From contig OY997590.1 in assembly GCA_963921825.1 (NCBI GenBank), forward strand, positions 47,137,039 through 47,201,038: DNA of 64,000 bases, read 5' to 3'. Below are positions 10,318-22,217 of the stretch, one piece after another. This DNA is from Erodium maritimum (lineage: Eukaryota > Streptophyta > Magnoliopsida > Geraniales > Geraniaceae). The notes beneath the pieces were generated by a model. It saw only the letters and a list, made by a program, of their open reading frames with translations. It ran no database searches and was not told the origin of the DNA. The position numbers were made by a program, and so were the translations under genes. Position 1 is the first letter of the stretch. Every line of letters begins with the position of its first letter.

Positions 10318-12853
10318 TTACAGCTGCTGCAACTTCCGGAGATGCTCCAGTAACGTTGTAGCCTTGCGCTTGGCCCTCTCCGTGCCACTCTTGGCAACCT
10401 CTGTCAACGGTATTGCAGCGCCGAGCCTGCTTAAGCACGCGAGATTCTCAGGATCTCTCTTGCACAAGGAAAGCAAAATGGCAGCTGCATTCTCTTTGCT
10501 TCGTGGGAGGCCTGTCCTCATGAGATCGATCAGAACGGGTATGGTGCTGGCTTTTACTATAGCAGCCTTGGCCTCTTGGTTGCAAGCAAGAAGTGAGAGT
10601 ATGGCTAGAGATTCATCCACCATGCTATTGCTAGCGTTTGCTAGCATCTTCAGTAATGCGGTAATGATTCCAGCCCTCACAGCCCTGCCTTTGTTCCCCT
10701 GATACATGCACAGATTGAACAGAGCAGTTGCAGCGTCTTTCTTTCCTCTCGGGCTCCCGTTTTGGAGCAATCCCACCAGCGCGGGTATGGCCCCAGATGC
10801 CCCGATTATTATTTTGTTCTCGTCCGCTAGTGACAAGCTAAAGAGGGTCGCTGCAGCATTTTCTCTGGCTTCCATGCTTCCAGCTCTCAGGATTTGGACG
10901 ATAGAAGGAACTGCGCCAGCAAGCATGATCAGTTCCTTGTTGTTTTCGTATATTGAGAGGTTGAGAATGGAAGTAACGGCGTTTTCTTGTGTCATCAAGT
11001 CTTGTGCTGTCATAAGGTTGACCAGAGCAGGAATAACCCCGGCATCTGCTAGTAGTATCCTATTATCTCTACTTGTTTTGGAAAGTGATCGAATTTCAGT
11101 CACAGCAGCCCTGCGATCCTGGACCGATCCACTTGAGAGCTTCTGGACCAGTGCTTCCATGTCCTCAGCTACACCCTGGTATGATCCGTCACTCCTTCCA
11201 TTTGTTAATGCTATGGGCTGCTCGATACTGTGGTCAGCACACCATTGACTTATTAGACTTCTCAGAACATAGTTAGGGGTGAGTGTCAAATGTCGGAGCT
11301 TCTGCTGGGTTTTTGGACATGTTACATTCCCGCTGTCTATCCATTTCTGTATGTAAGCCCGCTCGTATGTCTGTAGTTACAAGAGAAAGAAGATCAGTAA
11401 ATACTACGACTATTATAGGACACCAAGCAGTGGGTATAGAACCATACTTGTCCCGTGGCCACAATAACAGGATCCCTCATAAGTTCAAGGGATATAGGAC
11501 ATAGGAAATCATCTGGGATCATAACACACTCTGCCTTTTTAGTCTCTTCGCTTTCGCTGGTTAAGTTGTCAGCAACATCACTAGGAAATGCTCTCGGGCT
11601 TTCAAGTTCACGAGTCATCCGAACCGTTATCATTCTAGTGCTTTCTGAAAGGCTGCTGTTTCCATTCACTCTGTTGCTGGATGGTGGCAGATTCAAGGCA
11701 CGGGGTGACAATCTTGAATTTGAGGGCCCATATCTTACCGCCGCTCTATTCAACTGCGCTCTAACCAATTGAACCTGACAAGGGAGGGAGAGAATATGAA
11801 TACCAAACACAACTATAGATTAAAACAGTATCTCACGTCTTCAATTTCAACCCCAACCTGCTCTTGAACTTCTTCTGAGATGTCAAAATCATCGTAAGGT
11901 AGATTCCCCAGTGTTTTCTCCAATTTCCATGTCACGGATTGAAATTGAAAGGCTATTTTCTTGGCCGCCTCATCCTTATAATAAGATACAGCAAATTTTA
12001 GACAGGTACCTAGACATTATTTAAAGGATGCACATGACCACAGATAAATCTTATAAAAGTCTCTAAGTAAAATAACTAAGCTTTACAGATGAAGTTCGTC
12101 GTTTACATGTAGAACCATTAACTAAATCATGGCATTCTCCACACTGGAATGCAACATCCATTTAGAAAAGTCACTAGTTTTGAACATGTTAGAAGGAGGA
12201 GCCTATACTGAACGAGTTGCTTCTAAAGGGACACCCAATATCATTCCCAAAAGCAAATGTTTGAACTTAATGACTAATGAGCACACAAGCCAATTATAGC
12301 CACCAGAGAACATTGACAAATTTATATGCAGAGCCAATCTAAACATCACAAAATCCAATAGGAATCAAATTGCAATTATTTCATGGGACATCAAATAGAC
12401 TAAAATGGAGGGACCTTTGAGATTTTTATTTATTTAAAAAACCTAAAAATGCAACTCAATTTTTTTCTTACTCATTTCCCACATTTTCCCGCCAACCAAA
12501 CAGAGGTCTAAACAGAATATTAGAGCCCAATGCAATTAACTCACAGAGAAGGCGTTGGAACCGAAGCTGGCGGCGGAGGATAGAAGGCGCTGGGCAGACT
12601 GGAGCGCGACCACCAGATCGGTCCACCACGGGTAAGCTGTGACAGTCCCAGATGAACCGGAAGACACCTCCCTAAAATCTCTCATCTCCTCGAAGAGATG
12701 CGTTAAGAGAGCCACTCTCCGAGCCAGATCCGTGCAGTCCTTCTTGAACACGCCGGCGGCGGAGGAACCACGCGAAATGTCCCGGACGAGGGAGAGAAGC
12801 AAGGAAGCGACCCCATCTCCGCCGGAGACAACAGCGGCGACCCCTCCGGCCAT
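10318..12853 (-). CDS. Plant U-box E3 ubiquitin ligase with armadillo repeats (PUB10/PUB11-like)
   Basis: Four exons on the minus strand: 12853-12545, 11974-11837, 11774-11448 and 11370-10318 (stop TAA). All joins are phase 0, giving 608 residues, close to Arabidopsis PUB10/PUB11. Residues 1-200 hold the plant UND helical domain ([46 protein letters not shown]). The U-box starts near 235 ([17 protein letters not shown]) and continues through the intron after TGQ into [10 protein letters not shown] and CPKTQQKL. Armadillo repeats fill about 330-600. U-box proteins pass ubiquitin from an E2 to substrates bound by the armadillo repeats. I chose the ATG at 12853 because MAGG begins the conserved region; an in-frame ATG at 12988 would add 45 unconserved residues. 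The exon 2 donor is ambiguous: GTGAGA at 11836 has the better consensus, but a GT 21 bp earlier gives a better family match. The gene appears intact. The family assignment is firm; the exact orthologue is not. Confidence 0.92.
11975..12544 (-). other. First intron of the PUB gene
   Basis: It begins with GTGAGT at 12544-12539 and ends in AAG just before 11974 on the minus strand. It is A/T-rich with no inserted element that I can identify. Confidence 0.7.
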
Positions 12854-13216
12854 TGGCGCGGTAGCAAAAGGTGGTAATGTTTTGGGCTCTGGTTTAGGCC
12901 GCGTCCTGAAATCAGTCTGTATTACATCTATTTGTGCGTCAGTGGCCCTACACTTAATCAACACGTACAATGCCTCAACAGCACACACACCTTAATACAG
13001 AGTACAGCTCCTCTTTTTACAAATTGGGCACCAATTACATGAATATACTGCTCATTCTTTTGGTTAATATCGTAAAACTACATTTGAACAAATTAATAAT
13101 TTAAAATACCTACGGTTTATTTTAATGTGTACCGTTTTTTTTACTAAAGAGGTGCAGAAACTTTATTGAGAATCAGTAATAAGAATACATGTAAATGCAT
13201 CAGACATGGCTCCTGA
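12854..13216 (-). promoter_or_regulatory. 5' region of the PUB gene
   Basis: Sequence upstream of the chosen ATG. It contains in-frame codons without a stop to 12988, probably 5' UTR. No clear TATA box is visible in the first 200 bp, as is common for plant housekeeping genes. Confidence 0.35.
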
Positions 13217-13325
13217 TTATTGAAGGACTGGTACAGAACGGACCTCCCTGACTAACCAGTGGATGGCCTTGTTTGCATTCCTTTTTACAAATTGGAGAGA
13301 AATTCTCTTGTTTTGAGCCATCATA
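13217..13325 (-). pseudogene. RNase H-like domain, C-terminal remnant
   Basis: The minus strand reads ISLQFVKRNANKAIHWLVRE and stops at TAA (13219-13217). The V-K-R-x-A-N-K-x3-H-W-L pattern is the last helix of the plant RNase H-like (RVT_3) domain, found at the ends of LINE-like ORFs and in free-standing RNase H genes. A polyadenylation-like AATAAAG follows near 13165. Nothing upstream on the same strand continues the domain. Confidence 0.35.
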
Positions 13326-14347
13326 GTTCTAATATCCATAATTATGGTAGCTATTGGAGATGTGGGGATTCCCTTTAGCGATCATGTAAGCACCATATGA
13401 GCGTCCAGCACCCAGCGAATGTAAACTGCGTAACATCGTGGCTAAGGGGTATGCCTCAATTAGTGTAGGCGACCAGCTCATAAGACCCACATAATCGACA
13501 AATGTTGACACGACCCTTATTGTTCCCGACAATGGTTGTTGTGTGAACCCTAAACACAATTTCAGAAGAGAACATCGTATAAGAAAAAAAGTTCTTTTGT
13601 TAGCTAAGTAATCTTTAAAAAATGTTATATGTAAAAAATTATCCTAAAGCATTGATCATGAACTATAAATTGCCTTAAAATATTAATCATTATTGAAAAC
13701 ATGTAAATGATTTACGATTAATCCGTAAGATAGGTAAATGACTTATGATCCATTCATAAATATTTAACTCTTAAAAGAACAATATGTTAAGATTAGTAAT
13801 AAATACTAAAAAAAAGAATATGTTGAATTGGCTGCTAATAACCTCGTAGAATTGGTTAAAAATTAGTTTATATTTCAATACTATTGATGGGTAGACATTG
13901 TCTTCTATCTTTTGATTCTCTTAGTTTTATATGCGTTATGAATGATTCAAAGCATGGAGTATGAATACTTCATAGAAATAAATTATTCCAAGATGATACA
14001 TACAAGAATTAAAGATAGTAAAAAATTATTTAATCGTTGTACTATACAATACTAATAATGCTTACAAAGAGATCGTGGTTTCTTATACAAATCTATCATG
14101 AGTTTCTTCTAATTTATTTTATAGACGTGCTCTCAACTCCTAACAACAATTATTCTTTTTTCATTCTTTTTTTAAATAAATTTGTTGATGGTCCTTTGGA
14201 CGGCCATTGTCTATCTTTTTCATATATTGTTTTTTAGCGGCTTTTCATATATTGTTTATTTTAACTTGATATTTACGGAAAGGAGTAAGGCAGCGAAAAA
14301 CTCTCTCAACTTTCGAGACTCCCTCTTAGTTCTAGTCGCACGAAGTT
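13326..14347. other. A/T-rich intergenic DNA
   Basis: No gene, RNA or mobile-element terminus recognised. The stretch 14276-14347 may be the 5' leader of the proline-rich reading frame that follows. Confidence 0.4.
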
Positions 14348-15442
14348 ATGGTGTTTTCTTCTTCCTCCCTCGCTGTCGACATGCTTACTATGGTGCTCCC
14401 TAGCGCCGCTCCTACCGACGATGTTCTCTTGGCTTTACCTTGGCCCCTCCAGACCGCTCACGGTGTGGGGGAGAAGAATCGCCGGCGGAGGAAACCCAAA
14501 CCGACTAGGGCACCCCCTGCATCGCCGTCTGCGGTGGAGACCTCGGCTCTCCCTCCTCCAGGAGAAGCCTCGGATGGAATCTCCTTCTCAATGGAGGCAG
14601 CCTCCCCGGTTCTAATCGTGAAACGAAGGCGTGGGCGGCCAGTTACCAAGCGACCCATGGTTACATCATGTGCAAGTAAGGGCCTTCTAGCCCTCCCTCC
14701 CCCTAACCCTTGTTCACCAATCCCCCATACCAGTCACGACCTCGCTTTGACTGTTCCCCAAAAGGGTGGCGCAGTTGTTAGGGTTGCGCCGCCGTCAGAT
14801 CCTCTCCAAAGCGGTGTGTTGGCTATAGTTTCCTCTCCACTGCGTCATGAGCATGCCCCGTCTCCCGCACTACGGGTTCATGGGTTAATGCGGTGACTAC
14901 ACCGATCCCTAGCCCTTCTAGGGCACCGCCGCTGCAGCGAGACCCGACCAAAGGAAAGGCCCTGATGGAGGACTTTCCTAGGTCGGTAGTGGTGGCCCTA
15001 GGGTTAGGACGTTGCCTCCCCGGTAAGGAAAATATTCCGCTTATCCCGGCGTGCCTTGCAACGCCGAAAGGAATGACACAGGATCGGTCCAGACACTTGG
15101 CGACGGAAGAGCTTCCTACACCCTCGGCTGACTTGGTCTTGGAGCTTCAAGGTCTATAGGACGGTCTTTCGTCCTGTTCATTGGAAGAGGGGGCGGAGGT
15201 TGAGGTGTTTGTCTCATCTTTCCGGGCAACATCGACGACCATTGCATATGAAACAGATTGGGGAGAGGTTGATCGGTCCCCTTCCCCCAATGGCGTGAAC
15301 CCTAGGGGCACCTTGTCCCTAGATAGGACCCCTCAGGTTACTCCGAGTTACGTTTCTGCTGAACTAGTAACTCGAGGTATGACCCGCCTAGAAGCTGATC
15401 AGTCCCATGTCGGCTCGATCTTGGGGGCCCCACCACCATCCT
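14348..15442 (+). pseudogene. Proline-rich reading frame with AT-hook-like motif, left part
   Basis: Three successive open stretches (14348-14896, 14893-15159, 15181-15442) encode low-complexity Pro/Ser/Ala-rich protein. An RRRRKPKP basic patch lies near residue 45 and a KRRRGRPVTK motif, resembling an AT-hook or bipartite nuclear signal, near residue 97. The frames are offset, so the original gene has at least two breaks. The last frame stays open across the copia insertion into 23910-24187 when the LTR element and one copy of its ATCCT duplication are skipped. No enzymatic domain is present. It could be the linker part of a LINE ORF1 or another transposon protein. Confidence 0.4.
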
Positions 15443-17129
15443 TGTTAGTCTTAGTGCCCGTAGTTCAATCCTAAATGTCCAAATGTATATATCATTGTTA
15501 GCAATAAAATTAAAGCGGCTTTATATTACTTATGTGTTGGAGTAATATATCGATGTGTGCTCTGATCTATGCCCACCATGCGAATAGAACCATAGATCGA
15601 GATAGATCACACTCGATGGGTCCCTAGTCAACAAAGCTTCACTAGAAGCGACTAGTATGAAAGATGGCTCTTTATGGCTTACGTTCTCTTAGTCATTGGA
15701 ATGGGATTCCGGAGTCTGATCATAGATATCATGTGGGACATGATATTGGACGACCCGCCCTGAATATGTGCCATAGATTAAGTCATGAACATATTCAGTG
15801 TTGTAGCTTGTCATGTATCCTTAGACCAAGGAGTCTTTGTGATCGCTATGTAGTGAACAACTGAGTTTGACCTGAGCCTAACGTTGTCCGTAACAGGGCT
15901 TCCATAACGGCCAGGATTGGCTTGGAGACGGGCTACATGAGTGACACGAAAGACGGCTAAGGGATTTATCCCTCATACTAAGGTATGGGAAAGATATCAG
16001 TTCTCGGCCGCTTGATCGAGAGTGACTGAAAGAATAGCATGGCCATGCACATGATACTGGGTATCATATCTTCAGTCATCTCACATATCAAGGAACGGTG
16101 ATTGAGAATAATAAGGATGACGGCTCTATGCCTTATCTCAATCAGGATATCGGAGATAAAAGGATAATGACAGGGATGACGGAAAGGTTAGAATCGACAG
16201 GGTCGATTCGTTATGCAGTGTCAGGCAATACTAAAGTCTCGTTAGTTGCCACTTAGATAGGATCAAGTAAAATGGGATTTTACGTTGATCTATTGACATG
16301 CATAAACCTAAGGGTCACACCGGAGGATGAAACTCATTGACACATTTATGGAGAATGGCCAAAAGGGAGTTGTCTCGGGACATGACCAAAACTGGGTTTT
16401 GGGTCATGTGCTCGTACGTGAATAGGACTTTACGGATCGAGACAAGGCTTGGAGTCTTGGGATTGATCGCGTCGGATAATGTTGGACATTTCCGGTATGG
16501 AAGGCTTGGAGGCGATGAGCGAATCACGGGACCTCGTTAGAAATGGCCACGGGCCATGTTCCAAGAGGCCCATGAAAGGCCCATGCAACCAAGGCCCATG
16601 GAACTAATTAATCAAGTCTTGATTAATTAGTACTAAGTAAGCAAGACAAAGATTAAGGTGTTGGTGATTCACCACCTAACCCAATCTTGTCTTGCCATAC
16701 TTGTCCTATTTACACCTTACTTGACACCATACTTGTCCCATGCCTTTAGTTGGACAAGTATGAGTTTTGTTATGTTTAAGTCATCTTTTTTCAACATAAC
16801 AAACACAAGACAAGAATAGGAAACACATTTTCTCTCCCTCTTCCATGGCCATTTCGGGTTTGGCTAGTTTCCTCCTCCATTTTTGTGTTCTTGAGTCCTC
16901 AAAGAGAAGAAATACGTGGCTTTGATTCCCATGTGGATACGTAGGCGTCTTGGAGACTCAAGCCAATCATTCGTTAACCGGTGTTCTTGTTTTGGTAAGA
17001 ACTAGTGCTGAATTTTTCTCTTGTTAATCCATTCTTTGTTAGTTGTTTCATGGTTCTAATTGTCTCTTGGTTTTCATTGATTTTCCGCTGCGAGTTGGTT
17101 CATCTCCAACCCTACCTCGAGACCCAACA
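15443..17129 (+). repeat. 5' LTR of the young copia element
   Basis: It begins TGTTAGTCTTAG and ends ACCCAACA. It contains an AATAAAATTAAAG near 15504. Three AGGCCCATG motifs lie at about 16567-16600, immediately followed by a hairpin with 13-bp perfect arms (16604-16616 / 16618-16630). Confidence 0.95.
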
Positions 17130-18686
17130 GTGGTATCAGAGCCGTGCTACCTTCGGGATTCACAAGACGGTGTTCAAAGTTTCGGTTTTGCTTGAAAGTT
17201 TCGTTTTTGGCATGTTGTTTTGCTAAATTGTTTGATAACATGTTTTAAATTATTGTTTATGGATTTAATGCATGTAAAATGAATTTTTGAAAATTATTTC
17301 AAATCTGGAAATTTTGAAATTTTTTTTGATTTTTCGGGTCTCGGGAGCGGGACTCTCGGGGAGCCGAAACCGGGACCGAACGGGGCTCCGTTGGACGGAG
17401 CTAGGCCAAGCATGACCATTGGATGGTTGATATGCCAAGGCTAAACTGTTTTGTTAGTTATGACGAGTTTGGAACCGTCATGACGAATTCGAAGATCAAA
17501 TGTTCAAAAGTTTCATTTTTGAACGGTTTCGATAAACCGAGCATCAAAATTTTTCGAAACTTGGCTATTAATTAAAACCGGAAAATCACATGATGTTAGA
17601 TAACATGCTTGTTTGATAACACGATGTGTGATGTGATGTTGGCATGGTGTACATAATAGCCCCGAGCTCAATTTAATTATTTATCGCTTTTCACGGCCTG
17701 CGAGCCGTTAGAGTTAGCGTGTAATTATTTTTTCAAGGTGTGGTCGTCGAACCACTTGTTTGTAATATTTATTTATTCCCGACCTGCGAGTCGTGTATTA
17801 AATTGTAATATTTTACTCAAGACGAAGAAAGGGCGAAAAGGTCATTTGGTGGCTTTTCGGGTGTTGGCATCGGCTTGGAGTCGGTGGAGCTCAAGAAGCT
17901 AGTGGGAGTTAGTTTAGGGGGCTATTATGTGCACATTTATCGCTTTATGCTTGATTTAGTTTATGCATGATTAATTCTATGTGTTTTAGAATTGCATGCT
18001 TAACTTTATTTACCGAGCATATCACCTCACATGCAAAGATAAAATTGGAATTTTAATCCTTGTGTGTGAACCCTTAGAACCGTCATTGCATTGGATGTAG
18101 TTGACGGGTTCAAAGGAAGAATTACATTGGATGTAATTTGAGGCATCATTGCATTTGGAATGTAGTTGATGTGCTCATCGCATCTAGGATGTGCCAAAGT
18201 TTTGAACACAACTGGACAAGTAAAAGCGGGTCATGTCCGATACCTCCCAATCATCAACACCTTACTACCTCCCCGTCCTATGGGTGTCGTGCGCATTAGC
18301 GGAGCATCCATGGGGAAGCGGGGTAGTAGGTTTGGACGACATATGTGGGTGTCGTGCGCATTAGCGGAGCACCTACATAGTGACGAGCCATAGTTGAAAA
18401 TTGGTGGACCCGACTACGATTCTCGGCCTGAGGTTGAGCTAGGGTAACAGATAGGGTAAGTCGTGTACATAAGTACATACCCTAGCCTAGAGTCACATTG
18501 GATGTGATTGGATGGAGTCCTACCTACATAGCTCGATTAAGTGGTGAGCATTAGTTCAGCTTAATCGAGTGAATCAAGGATCTTGGTTTCAGATTCTAAA
18601 GGTTTAGAATCGATTGTTGGTGTTTAAGCTTGATCTTCATAAAATTTATTCAGTTTACTGATTGAATTTTATCTGTTGTAGATCAA
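17130..18686 (+). other. Copia primer-binding site and long untranslated leader
   Basis: After the binding site at 17131-17142 there are about 1.5 kb without an open gag frame. The leader includes a direct repeat GTGTCGTGCGCATTAGCGGA at about 18286 and 18349, and repeated 'CATTGGATGTA' phrases at 18090-18190 and near 18493. No gene is seen in it. Confidence 0.6.
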
Positions 18687-19397
18687 ATGGCAAATTTAGC
18701 GAACATTAATAGTTTGTCATTAAAAACCATTCTTGACAGGGTCAAGCTAAATGGGACAAACTATTTGGACTGGTACAGAATTTTGAGGATAGTCCTCAAG
18801 TCTGAACGCAAAGAATATGTCCATGACAAGGCTGTCTCTAAGACCATATCAGAGTTATATGAAGTGTCATTAATTGCTGAGAAGAATATATCAGGGATTT
18901 GGGATCCAAGGATATTCTGATGGTCAACAAGGGAATTGGAAGTGGCAAGGGCGGGGCCCATGCGCACTTGGCAGGAAAGATGAGACACGTGAGAATGTCT
19001 GCTTCTACTGCCAACAGCCTGGTCATTGGAACCGGGATCACAGGAAGTTCACGGCTGATCTGAAGAAGGGTAGTGGGACTGCGCCTTCATCAAATAGCGT
19101 GGATGATCTGAAGAAGGGCAGTAGGACTGCGCCTTCATCAGGAAACCTGGATGATCTAAGGAAGGGCGGTGGGACCGTGCCTTCATCCGGTATTAACTCT
19201 ATAGAGCTACATCTCTCTACTTCCAAAGATTCATGGGTATTAGATACCAGGACTGAATCTCACACATGCACTTATATATGGTGGCTGAAAGTAGGAGAGG
19301 TCAGGAAAGCACGAAGTGGACCTCAGAGTTGTGGCAACTGTTGTAGGATCCATAAGCCTTGCTTTGCCAAGAGGCCTTGTCTTAGTATTGTATAATG
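18687..19397 (+). pseudogene. Copia gag, internally deleted
   Basis: The ATG at 18687 opens with the copia gag N-terminus (LNGTNYLDWYRILRIVLKSE). The capsid middle is missing: the frame ends at 18920 and resumes in another frame at 18874, directly before the nucleocapsid zinc knuckle. That knuckle reads CFYCQQPGHWNRDH, so the fourth zinc ligand, normally Cys, is His. A 48-bp repeat present three times (19054-19197) follows, giving three D-D-L-K-K-G units. A functional capsid is not expected. Confidence 0.8.
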
Positions 19398-22200
19398 TAT
19401 ATTGCATACCTACTTTTAGTAGGAATATTATATCTGTATCCGTGTTTGACAAGGAAGGATATAATGTTAATATTGAAAATGGAGTTTTCAATGTTCTATG
19501 CAATGATATGTTTTATACCAGTACTGACTTGGTTGGAGGATTGTACATATTAGATATGGGTAACAATGCTTCAAGTTCTATATATTCCGTTAATACCAAG
19601 AGGTCTAAATCCAACAATTTAAACCTAACTCTGTTATGGCACTGTCATTTAGGTCGCATAAACAAGAAGCACCTATCAGCACTTCAGAAGTGCAAACTTT
19701 CAGGTTCATTCGAGTTCCATTCGATCGATAGGTGCAAGGTTTGTTTGATGGGAAAAATGACTAAAGTTCCCTTTTATCGATCGCGATGAAAGGGTGGGTG
19801 AATTATTGGGGCTGATACACTCGAATGTGTGTAGACCAATAAGTTCACTTGCCAGGAGGGGTTTTAGCTACTTTACCACATTTACTGATGATTACAGTAA
19901 ATATGGTTATGTCTATTCGGTGAGACATAAGTCTGAAGCTTTTGATAAATTCAAAGAGTTTAAGACTAAAGTAGAAAACCAGCTCGACAAAGGTATTAAG
20001 GCACTTCGATTGGATCGAGGTGGAAAAATACTTGACCACAGAGTTATTAGATCATCTAAAAGAGAATGGGATCCTTTTGGAATGAACTCCTCCTGGGACA
20101 CTGTAGTTGAAAGGTGTAGCCAAACGGAGAAATCGCACATTGTTAGACAATGGTCCGTTCCATTATTAGTTGGACTGATCTCCCAATCTCTTTATGGGAT
20201 TATGCTCTAGAGACGACCGCATTCATAGTGAATCGGGCTTCGACGAGGGGTGTGGAAGGGATACTATTTTAAAAATGGTACGGGATGATGCCCGCTTTGT
20301 CCTTCCTAAAGATTTGTGGTTGCGAGGCTTATGTGAAACATTTGGTTTCGACTAAGCTCGAACCAAGATCTGAGATATGCACCTTCGTGTGGTATCCCAA
20401 AGCAACAAGGGGATACTATTTCTACAATCCCAGTGAGAACATGGTGTTCGTCGCTTGGGGTGGGGTCTTTATGGAAAAGAAGTTTTGTTTCCAAAGACGT
20501 CATTGGGAGGACTGTGCATCTCGAAGAAATTCAGGATGGTACAGATCTATCTAAACCAATTGGCAACCCAATAGAAAGGAGCCAGAGATTGTCGTAGAGT
20601 AAGAACCAATTCCTGTTACAATTCCGGAAGGTCCAAGGCGATTTGAAAGGATCAATCTTCCACCTCCAAGATATGGTATCCGGAGGTGACAATGAAGTCA
20701 TGGTGGATCACGATGATCCAGCCACCTTTCAGGAAGTCGTGGATGGGCCCAACTCCGAGTTATGGCTGGGAGCCATGAGGGAGGAAATGCAATCCATGTC
20801 GGATAACCGAGTCTGGGAACCGGTTGATCCCATCAATGGTGTGAGGACCATAGGATGCAAATGGATCTTCAAGGTGAAGATGGACATGGACGGCAACCCT
20901 CTGACCTACAAAGCTCAACTGGTGGCGAAAGGTTATAGGCAGATCCAATGGATTGACTATGAGGAAACCTTCTCCTTAGTGGCTATGGTCAAAATCGATC
21001 CAAATTCTTCTTGACATAACTGCGTATCATAATTACGAGATATGGCAAGTGGATGTCAAAACCGCTTTCCTAAATGGAAATTTGACTGAGTACGTTTGTA
21101 TGTCTCGGCCCAAAGGTTTTGACGATCCGAAGAATAAAGGAAAGATTTATAAGTTATTGAAATCCATTTATGGATTGAAACGAACTTCTCGGAGTTGGAT
21201 CCTTCGTTTTGATGAAGCTGTAATTGGATTTGGCTTAATCAAGAACGAGGATGAATCTTGCGTTTATAAGAAGGCTAGTGGGAGCAATATTACCTTTCTG
21301 GTTCTCATTGAAAACGACATCCCAACCTTGCACGAGACTAAAGCTTGGTTGAGGAAGTGTTTTTCAATAAAGGACTTAGGCGATGCTTCTCATATCTTAA
21401 GGATTAAGATATGTAGAGATCGCACCAAGAGGGTCTTGGATTGAAGTCAGGGAACCTATGTGAACAAGGCATTGAGTAGGTTCTTAATGCTCGATTCAAA
21501 GAAAGGACTCTTACCCACTAGTCATGGCATTCATCTCAGCAAGACTCAGTGTCCTAAGACACCTGATGAGCTGAAAAGGATGATGAGAATCCTATGCGCC
21601 TGGGGGCAGGATCGATCATATATGCCATGACATGTATGAGACCAGACATCTCGTAAGTCTTATGTTGTACCAGTAGACATCATTCTAACCCGGGGGAAAG
21701 ATGATGCTGAACTAGTCGTCGAAGGATGAGTAGACGCTAGTTTTCCAAGACAAATCCAGATGACTTTAGAAGTCAATAAGGATATGTGTTTACGCTGAAT
21801 GGCAGAGCTTTAGCTGGGAAAGCGTAAAGCAAGATACCATTGCCGAATCTACGACAGAGGCCAAGTACATGGATGCTGCAGAGGCAGCTAAGGAGGCTAT
21901 GTGGATTTGGAAATTCATGGCAGGACTGGGTGTAATTAAAAACCCATCCAGTCCGGTGAATCCATTTTGCGACAACACAAGGGCCATTGCGCAAGCTAAA
22001 AGCCTAGATCGCATAACAAATCCAAACATGTACTGCGGCGTATCCACCTCATCAGATAAATATTGAACTGAGGTGAAGTGAAGATAACCGATATTGCAAC
22101 AGATGATAACATAGCCAACCCTTTGACTAAGGCAGTGTCACTGCCTGAACATGTTAGACATGTAAAGTCGATGGGGACATATTGGAGTTTAGATTGGAAC
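19316..22200 (+). pseudogene. Copia pol: GAG-pre-integrase, integrase, RT and RNase H, broken
   Basis: In order: the pre-integrase zinc motif (LWHCHLGR...CKVCLMGK, 19620-19760), integrase start with TTFTDDYSKYG (19870-19915) but no full DDE core, reverse transcriptase from about 20700 (AMREEMQSM, WIFKVKMD, QLVAKGYRQ), DVKTAFLNG at 21052 and YGLKRTSRSW at 21171, then RNase H (21860-22060). At about 21300 the RT reads LVLIENDIPTL: the segment with the catalytic YVDD is deleted. Frame changes occur near 21020, 21445 and 21770. No active enzyme can be made. Confidence 0.88.
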
Positions 22201-22217
22201 TAGGGCAAGTGGGAGAT

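Noticed and set aside
10364..11248. Long plus-strand open frames opposite the PUB gene.
   Set aside because: They are antisense to armadillo-repeat codons, show no domain, and the minus strand carries an unmistakable conserved protein.
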